Of a stretch of 64,000 nucleotides of DNA, positions 1 through 8,308 are shown piece by piece. Source of the stretch: Aridibacter sp965216195. Its GTDB lineage: Bacteria > Acidobacteriota > Blastocatellia > Pyrinomonadales > Pyrinomonadaceae. Both the position numbers and the translations under genes were made by a program. The stretch spans positions 248,001-312,000 of the forward strand of contig OZ244151.1 of NCBI GenBank assembly GCA_965216195.1, written 5' to 3'. Below the pieces are notes generated by a model. It was not told the DNA's origin, made no database searches, and saw only the letters and a list, made by a program, of their open reading frames with translations. The first letter of the stretch is position 1. Every line of letters starts with the position of its first letter.

Positions 1-1070
1 AGTTTTCGTGATTTTGCAGTTAAAGACTCCATTCCAGCTTCTTCAAAAATCTCAAGACTTGCCCTGAGCGAAGCCATTTGGAAAATCGGCGGATTCGAAA
101 GTTGCCAGCCCTCGGCACCTTTCATCGGAATAAATTCGTCGTCCATCAAAAAACGCGTTTCTTTGTCGTGTCCCCACCAACCGGCAAAACGAGGCAGATC
201 AAAACTTTCCGCGTGGCGTTCGTGAACAAAAACTCCGGCGATTCCACCCGGTCCGGAATTCAGATATTTATACGAACACCAGCATGCAAAATCGACATTC
301 CAATCGTGAAGTTTTAGTTCGAGATTGCCTGCTGCGTGTGCCAAATCAAACCCGACAAACGCCCCAGCTTTATGTCCCGCTTCGGTAATCGTCTGTATAT
401 CAAACGCCTGCCCTGTGTAGTAATTCACACCGCCAAGCATTACTAGCGAAAGCGAATCGGCGTTTTCCTCGATGGTTTTTACGATGTCTTCGGTGCGAAG
501 AGTCGTTTCACCCTCGCGAGGTTTAAGTTCAATGAGCCAGTCATCTGAGTGCGAATCGCGGATTGTGGATTGTGGATTTTCTGCTAACTCTGAACCCTGA
601 ACTCCAAACTCTGAACTGTTTCTTTGAAACCCAATCTGCGATTTCACCGCATACTGATCCGAAGGAAACGCATCGCTTTCGATAATAATCTTGTATCTTT
701 CGCTCGTCGGGCGATAAAACGAAACCATCAGAAGGTGCAGATTCACGGTAAGAGAATTCATCACAACAGTTTCGATCGGTTTCGCCCCAACGACCCTTGC
801 CATTTGCTCAGTTAAAAATTCGTGATACGGCATCCAGGGATTTTTCGCATGAAAATGTCCTTCAACACCCAGCTTTTCCCAGTCTTCTAGCTCCTGCTCA
901 ATGTATCCTCGAGCAGTTTTCGGCTGGAGCCCAAGGGAATTACCTGTCAAATAAATAACCTCATCGTCGTTAGGCTGTTTTGGAATGTAGAACTTTCCAC
1001 GAAAACCTCTGAGCGGATCCCGCTCATCCATTTTCTGTGCGAAAGATTCTGTTGCTTCGAAATTGGTCAA
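1..1070 (-). CDS. kynU: Kynureninase, C-terminal part outside the window
   Basis: PLP-dependent hydrolase that splits kynurenine or 3-hydroxykynurenine into (hydroxy)anthranilate and alanine in the cytoplasm. The N-terminus reads TNFEATESFAQKMDERDPL, typical of kynureninases, followed by the LTGNSLG substrate-binding segment. The PLP aspartate region is FVGFDLAHAAGN and the Schiff-base lysine lies in CWCSYKYLNSGPGG. The start is the TTG at 1068-1070, after GCGAGGGC, because an internal ATG at 1029-1031 would remove conserved N-terminal residues. The gene runs off the left edge. Codons for about 25 residues at 551-628 are a word-like repeat that separates the conserved segments KSQIGFQ and DDWLIELKPREGE. 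This insertion is absent from usual kynureninases. The other kynurenine-pathway genes follow on the same strand at 7-15 kb. Confidence 0.93.
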   Translation of the reverse strand, partial: MTNFEATESFAQKMDERDPLRGFRGKFYIPKQPNDDEVIYLTGNSLGLQPKTARGYIEQELEDWEKLGVEGHFHAKNPWMPYHEFLTEQMARVVGAKPIETVVMNSLTVNLHLLMVSFYRPTSERYKIIIESDAFPSDQYAVKSQIGFQRNSSEFGVQGSELAENPQSTIRDSHSDDWLIELKPREGETTLRTEDIVKTIEENADSLSLVMLGGVNYYTGQAFDIQTITEAGHKAGAFVGFDLAHAAGNLELKLHDWNVDFACWCSYKYLNSGPGGIAGVFVHERHAESFDLPRFAGWWGHDKETRFLMDDEFIPMKGAEGWQLSNPPIFQMASLRASLEIFEEAGMESLTAKSRK

Positions 1071-1147
1071 TGATTTGCCCTCGCTCTGGCACTATTATAA
1101 ACGGAAAGCACAGAAACATTTAGTCCGGAGGCTACGCCTAAAAAATT

Positions 1148-1176
1148 TTGTCTTTTTAAGCCAAAAGGAATATAAA
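1148..1176 (+). promoter_or_regulatory. Sigma70-type promoter of SnoaL copy 1
   Basis: TTGTCT (1148-1153) and TATAAA (1171-1176) are 17 bases apart. The same arrangement precedes copy 2 at 6616-6644, and the hexamers are conserved while much of the spacer differs. Predicted initiation is near 1183, giving a leader of about 140 nt. Assignment rests on spacing and conservation only. Confidence 0.55.
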
Positions 1177-1323
1177 GATGGGTAAATAAAAAATGTGTAA
1201 CCGCTCATTTCGCAACGAATCTCTCACGATTTTCGGCAATCGTGTGGCGGACGCCTTGATTGAAACCAAAGTCGATCAAATTATGTGGTTACCACAGACT
1301 TTGGAAAGAAGAGGGTTCGAATA

Positions 1324-1766
1324 ATGAATAAAAATAGTTTTGACGGTTTCGTAGCGGCTTGGAACAACGGTAACTTAGACACGCTCGATGAGTATATTGC
1401 TGCAAATGTGGTTAGAAGGGTGCCAGAGACTATGGATGGCACGAATAACTTGGATGAGCTAAAGCAAAGAATTACGGATTTTAGAACAGCCTTTTCTGAC
1501 ATGAGAGCAACGATTGACGATGCGATCTTTACCAAGAACCGCTCGGCAGCTCAGTGGACTTTCACCGGAACTAATACGGACCAGGCGAACATCCGCCCAC
1601 GGGTAGATCGGTAAAGGTGAAAGGCGCGTCAGTTCATCGTTATGAAGATAGCAGGTTGGTCGAAGAAGATGTCTATTTCGACGTTCTCGGATTTACGACA
1701 CAACTAGGATTCATACCGCTACCCGAAACATCCGCGGCGCAGGATAGCGCCAACATAGTTATTTGA
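1324..1766 (+). pseudogene. SnoaL-like / ester-cyclase family gene, frameshifted copy
   Basis: This is a close paralogue of the intact gene at 6785-7207. The first 85 codons read MNKNSFDGFVAAWNNGNLD and continue in register with the paralogue through QWTFTGTNT. One base is then missing at about 1577-1578, and the frame reaches TAA at 1612-1614. Restoring the base gives GPGEHPPTGRSVKVKGASV and reading continues to TGA at 1764-1766, so the whole C-terminal half is still recognisable. The ATG at 1324 follows AGAGGG. The family folds as a small NTF2-like alpha+beta barrel found in cyclases, hydrolases and many uncharacterised proteins; no substrate can be assigned. It is either a recent pseudogene or a sequencing/assembly indel. 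Confidence 0.8.
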
Positions 1767-1774
1767 TAAGTTGT

Positions 1775-1803
1775 GACGGGCATGCGCTGCCCGTCTTTTT
1801 TTT
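1775..1803 (+). terminator. Intrinsic terminator after SnoaL copy 1
   Basis: GACGGGCA (1775-1782) pairs perfectly with TGCCCGTC (1788-1795) around a five-base loop and is followed by a run of Ts. The intact terminator suggests the upstream unit was transcribed recently. Confidence 0.85.
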
Positions 1804-1927
1804 AATAACTGTAGCAATCAGTTTTTCCCGGATCGACTAAGCGAAAAAAGGAAAACTTAGATCGGGGGGCAAACCGGCAACTTACAAGCTATTTACGTTT
1901 CGATTGATAAATTGCAGCCGGAATGTA

Positions 1928-2305
1928 TCAATAAGTCGTTTGCTCCGGCTTATCTAGGTCTAGACATAAAGCCTTTTCAAATTCTTCCGGGTTGTCCCGG
2001 GTAACAGCATCTTTCGGAAGCACTTCTGAATGACTAACCCAGGATAGAAGAAGACCGTGATTGGTCTGTATAAAAGCGGGATTTCTCCCTTTGCCGGTTG
2101 GATCCTCCGGAATCATTTTCAGTACCGCTTGTATCGCGGCGGTTGCGTTGATGAGTATCTCATCGTGATGATCCGACTCACATCCATTAACTAAGATAGC
2201 GGCGTAGCATCCACCATCGTCGCTGCAAATTGCTTCGCGTCCTGCAAATCCGACGCCGCAATCTCCACTTTTACATTCCGAATGAAACGTTCTCTCAAAC
2301 CCCAT
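1928..2305 (-). CDS. Hypothetical protein, cysteine-containing, 125 aa
   Basis: No family recognised. The start is the ATG at 2303-2305 (MGFERTFHSE), preceded by GGGAGGATACT, a strong ribosome binding site; a longer frame with upstream ATG lacks one. The protein is acidic and has six cysteines, five in the first 50 residues (KSGDCG, AICSDDGGCY, VNGCE), suggesting a metal site or disulfides. No signal peptide or membrane segment is visible. It follows the Ser/Thr kinase gene on the same strand with a gap of about 57 bases and could be cotranscribed with it. Confidence 0.65.
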   Translation of the reverse strand: MGFERTFHSECKSGDCGVGFAGREAICSDDGGCYAAILVNGCESDHHDEILINATAAIQAVLKMIPEDPTGKGRNPAFIQTNHGLLLSWVSHSEVLPKDAVTRDNPEEFEKALCLDLDKPEQTTY

Positions 2306-2362
2306 AGTATCCTCCCTCATCAAATTGTGTTTTCTATATAATATTACGCGGGAGAAAAACGC

Positions 2363-5329
2363 CTATTTAAAATTGTTTATCGAGACTACATCCGCGGAAC
2401 TGTTGCCGCGAGATAATACGAAACGTCCGCTTTTTCGATCAACGCTAAATCGTTGGATTCGCCCCGATTCGAAAAAAGTCACCTGTTTCGGGCTTCCTCC
2501 ATCGATTGGTTGAGCCCAGATATTCCCAATACGATCTATGTAATCAACATAGAGTATGGACTTATCATCGCTACTCCACAAGTATTTTCTGGATCGCAAT
2601 ACATTTGGAGCGTCAAACAATTTGATGGGCTCACCGCCACCGATACTAAATATCGCTATCTTGGCTGGATGATCTGCTGTTCCCTTACCATATTGACACG
2701 TGAAGTATTTACTGTCATTTGAAATTACCGGCCTTTCGCTATAATCCTTCGTAACTTGAGTTTGCTCGCTTCCATCAGGTTTCATTTTCCAGATTGTCGA
2801 ACGCTCTCTCTTGTCAGTTCGGTGATAAAAATACCATTTTCCATCTGGAGAAATGCTTACAAAACCTTCGGCCTCATTGGTATTTGTAAGTTTTATCTGG
2901 TCTTCACCATCTAGATTCATGCTCCATATTTCGCTATTCCCGCTCCGCCTTGAAACGAATACGATTCGCTTTTCGTCAGATGAAACAACCGGGAAGTAAT
3001 TTAAGTCTTTTTCAAAGGTTAGCTGCTTCTTTCCGGTGCCGTCAGTATTTATTCGCCAAAGACTTACCGAATGTCCTTTTTGGACGGAGTAAAAAATCTG
3101 ATTGTTTGCATAGGCAACCCCGGAAAAGCCCTTGTCGCCTCTTTCATCAATTTTAATTTTTTTTGCTGGTGTTCCTTCTTTTATATCCTGAGTCCAGATA
3201 TCATACGAGCTTTCGCGCTTGACGGCGACGAGAGTCTCACCATCTTTTGTCAGATCAATACCCTTATATCTGCTGAAATCGTTTGTTATGCGCTTTCTTT
3301 GCCAACCGGGATACGAGACATACCAGACTTGTGAAAATTCTGTTTCCGTATCCCTTGCAGTCAGGATTATTCCTTTTCCGTCCTTAGTCCATTTCACCTC
3401 TCTGGTTACACGCCAGGAATCCGGGGAGGTCGATATAACTTTGCGTCCATCTGTGGAAATTGTCGCTAGGAAAACCTTGTTCACACCTCGTGTTGACATC
3501 GACACAAGTATCGTCTGAGCATCGGGGTTCCACGCTATCTCACTGAAATACTTACCATTGGGAGCCTCCATTATGACACGTTCATTATTTCCATCGATAT
3601 CGGCCAGTGCAACCGAGGTTTTTCCGCGAACAAATGCAATCTCTTTTCCGTTTGGGGAAATTGCAAACCGATAGTCTAGGCTATCTAAAATCTTTCTCGG
3701 TTCGCCGCCAAGCACGGAAATCGAATACAATTTGTGTCCTCCGGAATAGGAATCTACCGAATAGAAAACCTTGTTTCCATCAGGAGAGAATTCAATGCAG
3801 TTGTAATCAACGTCTTTCGGCGGAACCAACTCGACGACCCCATCGGTTTCGACCTGTCGAACCACCAAGGACTGTCTTCCCTCGTCATCAAGAACATACG
3901 AAATATATTTTCCATTCGGAGAAATCGCGACCACGTCTGTAGCCCGTCCTTCATAGGTAAGCTTAGCGAGTTTCATCTTTTGAAACGGATTTGACTGGTC
4001 GCTGGTAGCGCTAAGTTTTGAAAAGCCAAAATATGCAGCTACTGTCAACAGAGTGAATCCGACAAGAGCAAGCAGAGCGTAGCTAGAATGGGCTCTTACC
4101 TCAGTAAACGCAGCGCTAACGAATGAACGATACCCGCCCGATTCGTGTCCGGATTCGTCCGCAGTTACCGGAGTCAATTTTCCGTCGGTCAATCTATCTT
4201 GACCGTCATCTTCGCTAACACGGAATTTTAGGGGTTCCGTTTTCGTTTCGACACCAAGTTGGCGCCGAAATTTAGTTAGTTCGTTGACCACCTCGTCTGC
4301 GCTTTTATAACGTTCATCGGCATCTTTTTTCAGAGTTTTACCGATTATTTCAATAAGATCATCGGGTATCGACGGCACCAGCTTTTTCAAATCCACCGGA
4401 TCGCTTTTTAGAATCGAGGCGATGATGTCACTCGTTGTATCGCCGTGGAAGGGAAGCTTTTTCGAAAGCATTTGAAACAGCACAACCCCAAAGCTCCAGA
4501 TATCCGTTCGTGAATCTATCGGGCGCCCGCGGGCTTGCTCTGGCGACATATAGGCAGCCGTTCCTAAAACCATTCCCGCCTTTGTGTTTACTAATTCGCG
4601 GGTTTGCGCGTCAAAATCTATTGAGGAGCCTTTTCTGTCGACTCTTTTTACAAGTCCAAAGTCCAGAATCTTTACGATTCCGTCATCGCGCAACATTATG
4701 TTATCGGGTTTGATATCGCGATGTACGAGTCCGGTTTTGTGGGCGGCAGCGAGGGCATTAAGGATTTGAATTGAGATATCAATGACCTGTACCAGCGCAT
4801 AGTCGCTTTTCTTAAACAGGCTGGTTAGGGTTTCGCCCTTGATATATTCGCTGACGATGAAGTGTGTGCCCTCAAACTCACCGATTTCATGAATGACCAT
4901 GATATTCGGATGAGCAAGTGCCGAAGCTGCCTTAGCTTCACGAAAAAAACGGCTGAGGCTGGATTGCCCAGATTCAAAGTTCTCGCTTAAGATTTTAATC
5001 GCTACGCTGCGTTCGAGTTTGGTGTCCTTTGCGAGATAGACGGTGCCCATTCCCCCGACGCCAATCTGTTTAACAATCTTGTAGTGTTGTAGAGAATCAC
5101 CCTCATTTAGAATGTGGATGTCGTCCACGAAAGTTTCCGCCACTTCGCAAACGGCAGGTGATTCGAGAAAGTTGTCAGCACTTTCATGAGAGGAAAGCAA
5201 AGATTTTACCTCGTTGAGCATACCCCGATCATTACCACACTCACGAGATATATATTCCGCGCGTGCTTCAGGATCTCGGAGCAGGGCATTAGTGAAAATC
5301 TCTCCAACTTGTTTCCAGTTTTCCTTCAA
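2363..5329 (-). CDS. Membrane Ser/Thr protein kinase with C-terminal beta-propeller
   Basis: A Hanks-type kinase of 988 aa. The kinase domain begins near residue 80 with the glycine loop IGVGGMGTVY. It contains VAIKIL (ATP lysine), HRDIKPDNIML (catalytic loop), DFGLVK and MSPEQARG (activation segment). A transmembrane helix (YALLALVGFTLLTVAAYFGF) follows near residue 420. The extracytoplasmic tail carries repeated TolB/WD40-like PD40 units such as ISPNGKYISY and FSPDGNKVFY. The likely start is TTG at 5327-5329, because GGAGG lies ten bases upstream; an earlier in-frame ATG has no such site. The adjacent upstream sigma factor gene on the same strand is the usual partner in Acidobacteria and Planctomycetes. 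The signal and phosphorylated targets are unknown. Confidence 0.93.
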   Translation of the reverse strand: MKENWKQVGEIFTNALLRDPEARAEYISRECGNDRGMLNEVKSLLSSHESADNFLESPAVCEVAETFVDDIHILNEGDSLQHYKIVKQIGVGGMGTVYLAKDTKLERSVAIKILSENFESGQSSLSRFFREAKAASALAHPNIMVIHEIGEFEGTHFIVSEYIKGETLTSLFKKSDYALVQVIDISIQILNALAAAHKTGLVHRDIKPDNIMLRDDGIVKILDFGLVKRVDRKGSSIDFDAQTRELVNTKAGMVLGTAAYMSPEQARGRPIDSRTDIWSFGVVLFQMLSKKLPFHGDTTSDIIASILKSDPVDLKKLVPSIPDDLIEIIGKTLKKDADERYKSADEVVNELTKFRRQLGVETKTEPLKFRVSEDDGQDRLTDGKLTPVTADESGHESGGYRSFVSAAFTEVRAHSSYALLALVGFTLLTVAAYFGFSKLSATSDQSNPFQKMKLAKLTYEGRATDVVAISPNGKYISYVLDDEGRQSLVVRQVETDGVVELVPPKDVDYNCIEFSPDGNKVFYSVDSYSGGHKLYSISVLGGEPRKILDSLDYRFAISPNGKEIAFVRGKTSVALADIDGNNERVIMEAPNGKYFSEIAWNPDAQTILVSMSTRGVNKVFLATISTDGRKVISTSPDSWRVTREVKWTKDGKGIILTARDTETEFSQVWYVSYPGWQRKRITNDFSRYKGIDLTKDGETLVAVKRESSYDIWTQDIKEGTPAKKIKIDERGDKGFSGVAYANNQIFYSVQKGHSVSLWRINTDGTGKKQLTFEKDLNYFPVVSSDEKRIVFVSRRSGNSEIWSMNLDGEDQIKLTNTNEAEGFVSISPDGKWYFYHRTDKRERSTIWKMKPDGSEQTQVTKDYSERPVISNDSKYFTCQYGKGTADHPAKIAIFSIGGGEPIKLFDAPNVLRSRKYLWSSDDKSILYVDYIDRIGNIWAQPIDGGSPKQVTFFESGRIQRFSVDRKSGRFVLSRGNSSADVVSINNFK

Positions 5330-5462
5330 CGTATCTATTCCTCCGCTATAACGGGAACTCCGAATAATAATCGCTTCTACCCTCAATCGGCAGACATTTT
5401 CAGCTACTCGGGACAATTTCTTTACATATTAATACGCGATTTTTAAGCTCAAATCGTTCACT

Positions 5463-6026
5463 TTATTTTGTCAATTCCCGATGCAGCCAAGCCTTTGCCA
5501 ACGTCCAATTCTGCGCAACTGTTGAACGCGAAACCTTTAGCGCTTCAGCTGTCTGTTCAAGCGTCATGCCGCCAAAATATCTCAGCTCTACAATTCTCGC
5601 CTGTCTTTCATCGAGTTTTTTAAGACGATTCAGAGCTTCATCCAGAGCCACTAAGTTGACGTCCTGTGTTTCCATGGGAACAAGCATCGCCTCATCTAAC
5701 TGTAGATTTTCAACCATGCCGCCGCGTTTGTTTCTGGTTCTTGCGCGGGCATGATCTACAAGTATCCTTCGCATTACCTTGGCGGAAATGGCGAAAAAAT
5801 GAGCGCGGCTATTAAATTGTGTGTTGTTTTGATCAATTAAGCGCAAATAAGCTTCGTGGATTAACGCCGTCGTTTGTAGAGTATGATTAGGTCGTTCGCT
5901 TCTTAGGTATCGCGCCGCCTGGCGACGCAATTCCTCGTAAACGAGAGGCATAAGTTCGTCGAGGGCCTCGTCATCTCCGTTGCTCCATTTCTGTAGCATT
6001 TGAGTAATTTCATGATTATTACTCAT
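5463..6026 (-). CDS. ECF-like RNA polymerase sigma factor (TIGR02999 / PF07638 type)
   Basis: A 187-aa sigma factor with region 2 (DEALDELMPLVYEELRRQA, HTLQTTALIHEAYLRL, FFAISAKVMRRILVDHARA) and region 4 (ERQARIVELRYFGGMTLEQ, followed by the recognition helix in VSRSTVAQNW). The LQTTALIHEAYLRL signature marks the family often encoded next to Ser/Thr kinases with propeller tails. Here it sits 133 bases upstream of such a kinase on the same strand, so both are probably one signalling unit. No anti-sigma factor gene is visible. Confidence 0.93.
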   Translation of the reverse strand: MSNNHEITQMLQKWSNGDDEALDELMPLVYEELRRQAARYLRSERPNHTLQTTALIHEAYLRLIDQNNTQFNSRAHFFAISAKVMRRILVDHARARTRNKRGGMVENLQLDEAMLVPMETQDVNLVALDEALNRLKKLDERQARIVELRYFGGMTLEQTAEALKVSRSTVAQNWTLAKAWLHRELTK

Positions 6027-6127
6027 ATTTCGTCGCGATCTTTCGTTGGCGGTATATTGGTATCTTAATACAAATAAACACTTTTCTAAACTTTTTTTGT
6101 ACTATTTTTTTCGAAATGACGCGTTAA

Positions 6128-6344
6128 TAGATAGGAACACAAAATTCCTCTTTAGAAACTCACCCCATGGCAGTGGAGGGCTACCCGCGATGTTCCATCA
6201 ATCGTTGACGGTTTTACCGCGGGAGAGGGTCCCCCGACATTGCCCCAAGGTAGGACGGATACGATGCAGTAAGAGATCGAGTCGGTGGTTACCTCGCTTG
6301 CTCACACAGAAAAGGTGGTTGTCTTCGGGCAACGACCTTTTTTT
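6128..6344 (+). ncRNA. Candidate structured RNA of about 200 nt ending in a UUCG terminator
   Basis: The stretch divergent from the sigma factor gene has no convincing coding frame but contains complementary segments. CCCGCG near 6188 pairs with CGCGGG near 6224, enclosing TCAA-TCG-TTGA. It ends in a stable hairpin (GGTTGTC-TTCG-GGCAACGACC) followed by Ts. The length and position suit a free-standing small RNA or a long riboswitch-like leader. I could not match it to 6S, SRP, tmRNA, RNase P or a riboswitch class by eye. Confidence 0.4.
6310..6344 (+). terminator. Intrinsic terminator with C(UUCG)G loop
   Basis: AAAAGGTGGTTGTC pairs with GGCAACGACCTTTT with one mismatch, is capped by TTCG, and ends in seven Ts. 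No coding gene lies immediately upstream on this strand, so it probably ends a non-coding transcript. Confidence 0.8.
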
Positions 6345-6615
6345 GTGCCTATTGAAGGAAATCGTCTGTCGACAGATGCGCAAATCTAAAGTCGCGGTGA
6401 GGAAATTCTCTTCCAGGTCATTTTTCGTCGCAGCCGCTCAATCGTTTGGAATATAAGGACTTCTCGCATGAAATGACAGACGGGATCCTGATGGGCGATC
6501 TATTAACGCTAAAAGATTCGTAGTTTCGAGTTTCGTTTCAATGATCTCCTTCATTTCGGAGTTGTTACAAAAGGCCCTGAGGAAAAGCATAACGACAATT
6601 CAGCGATAAAAAATT

Positions 6616-6644
6616 TTGCTTTTTTGTATTAAAAGGAATATAAA
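6616..6644 (+). promoter_or_regulatory. Sigma70-type promoter of SnoaL copy 2
   Basis: TTGCTT (6616-6621) and TATAAA (6639-6644) are 17 bases apart, matching the promoter of the first copy in position and spacing. Initiation is expected near 6651. Confidence 0.55.
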
Positions 6645-6650
6645 GATGGG

Positions 6651-6784
6651 TAATTCAAAAGTACCGCTAAACTCGAGAAAATGCTCTCACGCACGAAGGC
6701 GATCGGAGAGCGGACGCGTTGATCGAACCCAAAGCCGGTCAATAAGCGTGGTCGTCCCCGACTTTGGAAAAGGAGGGTTCGAAA
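6651..6784 (+). promoter_or_regulatory. Conserved structured 5' leader of the SnoaL gene
   Basis: About 134 nt between promoter and start codon. Shared with copy 1 are GCGGACGC, a TTGAT..GRTCAA hairpin, and a CCAAAG..CTTTGG pairing (6729-6734 with 6762-6767) that ends just before the AAAAGGAGGG ribosome binding site. In copy 1 the same pairing is eight perfect base pairs (1266-1273 with 1297-1304). Conservation of pairing across a diverged duplicate suggests a role in translation control; no known riboswitch class is recognised. Confidence 0.4.
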
Positions 6785-7207
6785 ATGAATAGAATTAGTT
6801 TTGACGCTTTTATAGAAGCTTGGAACGATGGTGACCTGGACAGACTTGATGAGTACATCGCGACAGATGTGGTTAGAAGGGTACCGGAGACAATGGATGG
6901 TGCGAATAGTTTGGAAGAGTTGAAGCAGAGAATTACCGATTTCAGAACGGCTTTTCCCGATATGACAGTAACAATTGACGAAGCGATCTTTGCCAAGAAT
7001 CGTGCGGCTGCGCAATGGACTTTCACCGGTACCAATACCGGGCCGGGTGACCATCCGCCGACGGGCAAGGCTGTTAGTATAAAAGGTGCATCGGTTCACC
7101 GATACGAAGACGGCAAGTTGGTTGAAGAAGACGTCTATTTCGATGTTCTCGGATTCATGACCCAGCTAGGACTCATTCAGCCACCTGAAGCAGCGGCAGC
7201 GGCTTAG
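6785..7207 (+). CDS. SnoaL-like / ester-cyclase family protein, intact copy
   Basis: A 140-aa protein beginning MNRISFDAFIEAWNDGDLD at an ATG preceded by AAGGAGGG. It shows the SnoaL/NTF2-like pattern: an N-terminal helix with WNDGDLDRLDEYIATDVV, the ELKQRITDFRTAFPDM segment, and beta strands with QWTFTGTNTG and GASVHRYEDGKLVEEDVYFD. Such proteins are small cytoplasmic barrels with varied or unknown activity; this one has no obvious substrate. It is the working copy of a duplicated unit whose other member at 1.3 kb is frameshifted. It has its own promoter and terminator and is thus monocistronic. Confidence 0.85.
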   Translation: MNRISFDAFIEAWNDGDLDRLDEYIATDVVRRVPETMDGANSLEELKQRITDFRTAFPDMTVTIDEAIFAKNRAAAQWTFTGTNTGPGDHPPTGKAVSIKGASVHRYEDGKLVEEDVYFDVLGFMTQLGLIQPPEAAAAA

Positions 7208-7261
7208 AAAAAGAGCGACTATAGGATGCGGACGTGTTTTGTTCCTTTTATTTTTGGCAGT

Positions 7262-7293
7262 AAGGCGGGTGTCTGTGGGCACTCGCCTTTTTC
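7262..7293 (+). terminator. Terminator after SnoaL copy 2
   Basis: AAGGCGGGTG (7262-7271) pairs with CACTCGCCTT (7280-7289) with one mismatch and is followed by TTTCTT. It also lies directly behind the converging decarboxylase gene and may act in both directions. Confidence 0.75.
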
Positions 7294-8304
7294 TTAGAGA
7301 AATCTCTCTTTCTTGAGGTTTAACCAATTCAGAGCTGACCCATGCAGCAATTTCGCTTTTGTTTCTTCATCATAACCCCGTGATTCGATTAGTTTTCCGG
7401 GCTCGAGTTCGCCGAGTGGGAATGGGTAATCTGTTCCGAGTGCGACGCGATCCGCGCCAACCAGATCGACCAAAAAATCGAGCATTCCCGGATGGTGAAC
7501 TAAGGAGTCGAAATATACCTTTTCGAGATACTCGACCGGATTTCTTTCGTTATCAACGGCAACGAGATCCGGACGGACGTTAAAACCGTGTTCGATTCTG
7601 CCGATTGAGGCCGGGAAACCACCGCCTCCATGAGCGAAAGCGATCTTTAGCTTTGGCAGACGCTCCAATACACCGGAAAAGATTAGTGAGCAAATAGCCC
7701 GCGACGTTTCCGCGGGCATCCCTACAAGCCACGGTAACCAATACTTTCTCATATCGGCTTCGCCCATCATTTCCCAAGGATGGACAAAAACGGACATTTC
7801 GAGCTCAGCACACGCTTCGAAAATCTCAAAGAACTCCGGTTCGCTTAAATTCTTTTGATTGACATTCGAACCGATTTGAACACCTGCCATCCCGATTTTC
7901 TTGCAGCGTTCGAGTTCTCTGATCGCAACATTTGCACGCTGCATAGGAATCGTACCAAGACCGATAAATCTTTTTGGGTGACGCTCGACTATCTTGGCAA
8001 TTCCATCATTTAAGATCCCCGAGATCTCGAGGCAATCATTCGCACGCGCCCAATAGGCAAACATCACGGGAACTGTAGAAAGCACCTGAACGTCAACATC
8101 AAACTCGTCGCAATCCTCGATTCGTCGTTCAGCGTCCCAGCAGTTGTCCCCGACCTCGCGGAAGAAATGACCGTCGTCTCGAAGCATTTTCGCACAACCG
8201 GTTTTATGATGATCGAGCGTTATAAATCCGCCGTAACCAAATTTTTCTTTCCAGTTTGGAATGTGTTCGGGAAGGATGTGTGTGTGGATATCGATTTTCA
8301 GCAT
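7294..8304 (-). CDS. 2-amino-3-carboxymuconate-6-semialdehyde decarboxylase (amidohydrolase family)
   Basis: A 336-aa metal-dependent decarboxylase that converts ACMS to 2-aminomuconate-6-semialdehyde, diverting the kynurenine pathway from quinolinate/NAD toward complete breakdown. Visible features are the zinc ligand pair IDIHTH near residue 5, the ACMSD-type segment FREVGDNCWDAERRIEDCD, the QVLSTVPVMFAYWA block, FVHPWEMMG with a metal/active-site histidine, IAFAHGGG, and GTDYPFPLGE with the catalytic aspartate. The length fits bacterial and animal ACMSD. The start lies four bases after the stop of the upstream 91-aa gene, so the three genes from 8969 down are probably one operon. A related gamma-resorcylate decarboxylase is the main alternative, but the neighbouring hao, deaminase and dehydrogenase genes favour ACMSD. 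Confidence 0.9.
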   Translation of the reverse strand: MLKIDIHTHILPEHIPNWKEKFGYGGFITLDHHKTGCAKMLRDDGHFFREVGDNCWDAERRIEDCDEFDVDVQVLSTVPVMFAYWARANDCLEISGILNDGIAKIVERHPKRFIGLGTIPMQRANVAIRELERCKKIGMAGVQIGSNVNQKNLSEPEFFEIFEACAELEMSVFVHPWEMMGEADMRKYWLPWLVGMPAETSRAICSLIFSGVLERLPKLKIAFAHGGGGFPASIGRIEHGFNVRPDLVAVDNERNPVEYLEKVYFDSLVHHPGMLDFLVDLVGADRVALGTDYPFPLGELEPGKLIESRGYDEETKAKLLHGSALNWLNLKKERFL

Positions 8305-8308
8305 ATTT

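Noticed and set aside
6046..6456. A 136-codon plus-strand frame across the candidate RNA.
   Set aside because: No ribosome binding site, odd composition, and it runs through a strong terminator hairpin.
6646..6792. A 48-codon frame (MGNSKVPLNSRKC...) ending across the SnoaL start in copy 2.
   Set aside because: Its ATG lies right after the -10 box and upstream of the expected transcription start, and the equivalent ATG in copy 1 is followed by a stop after two codons.
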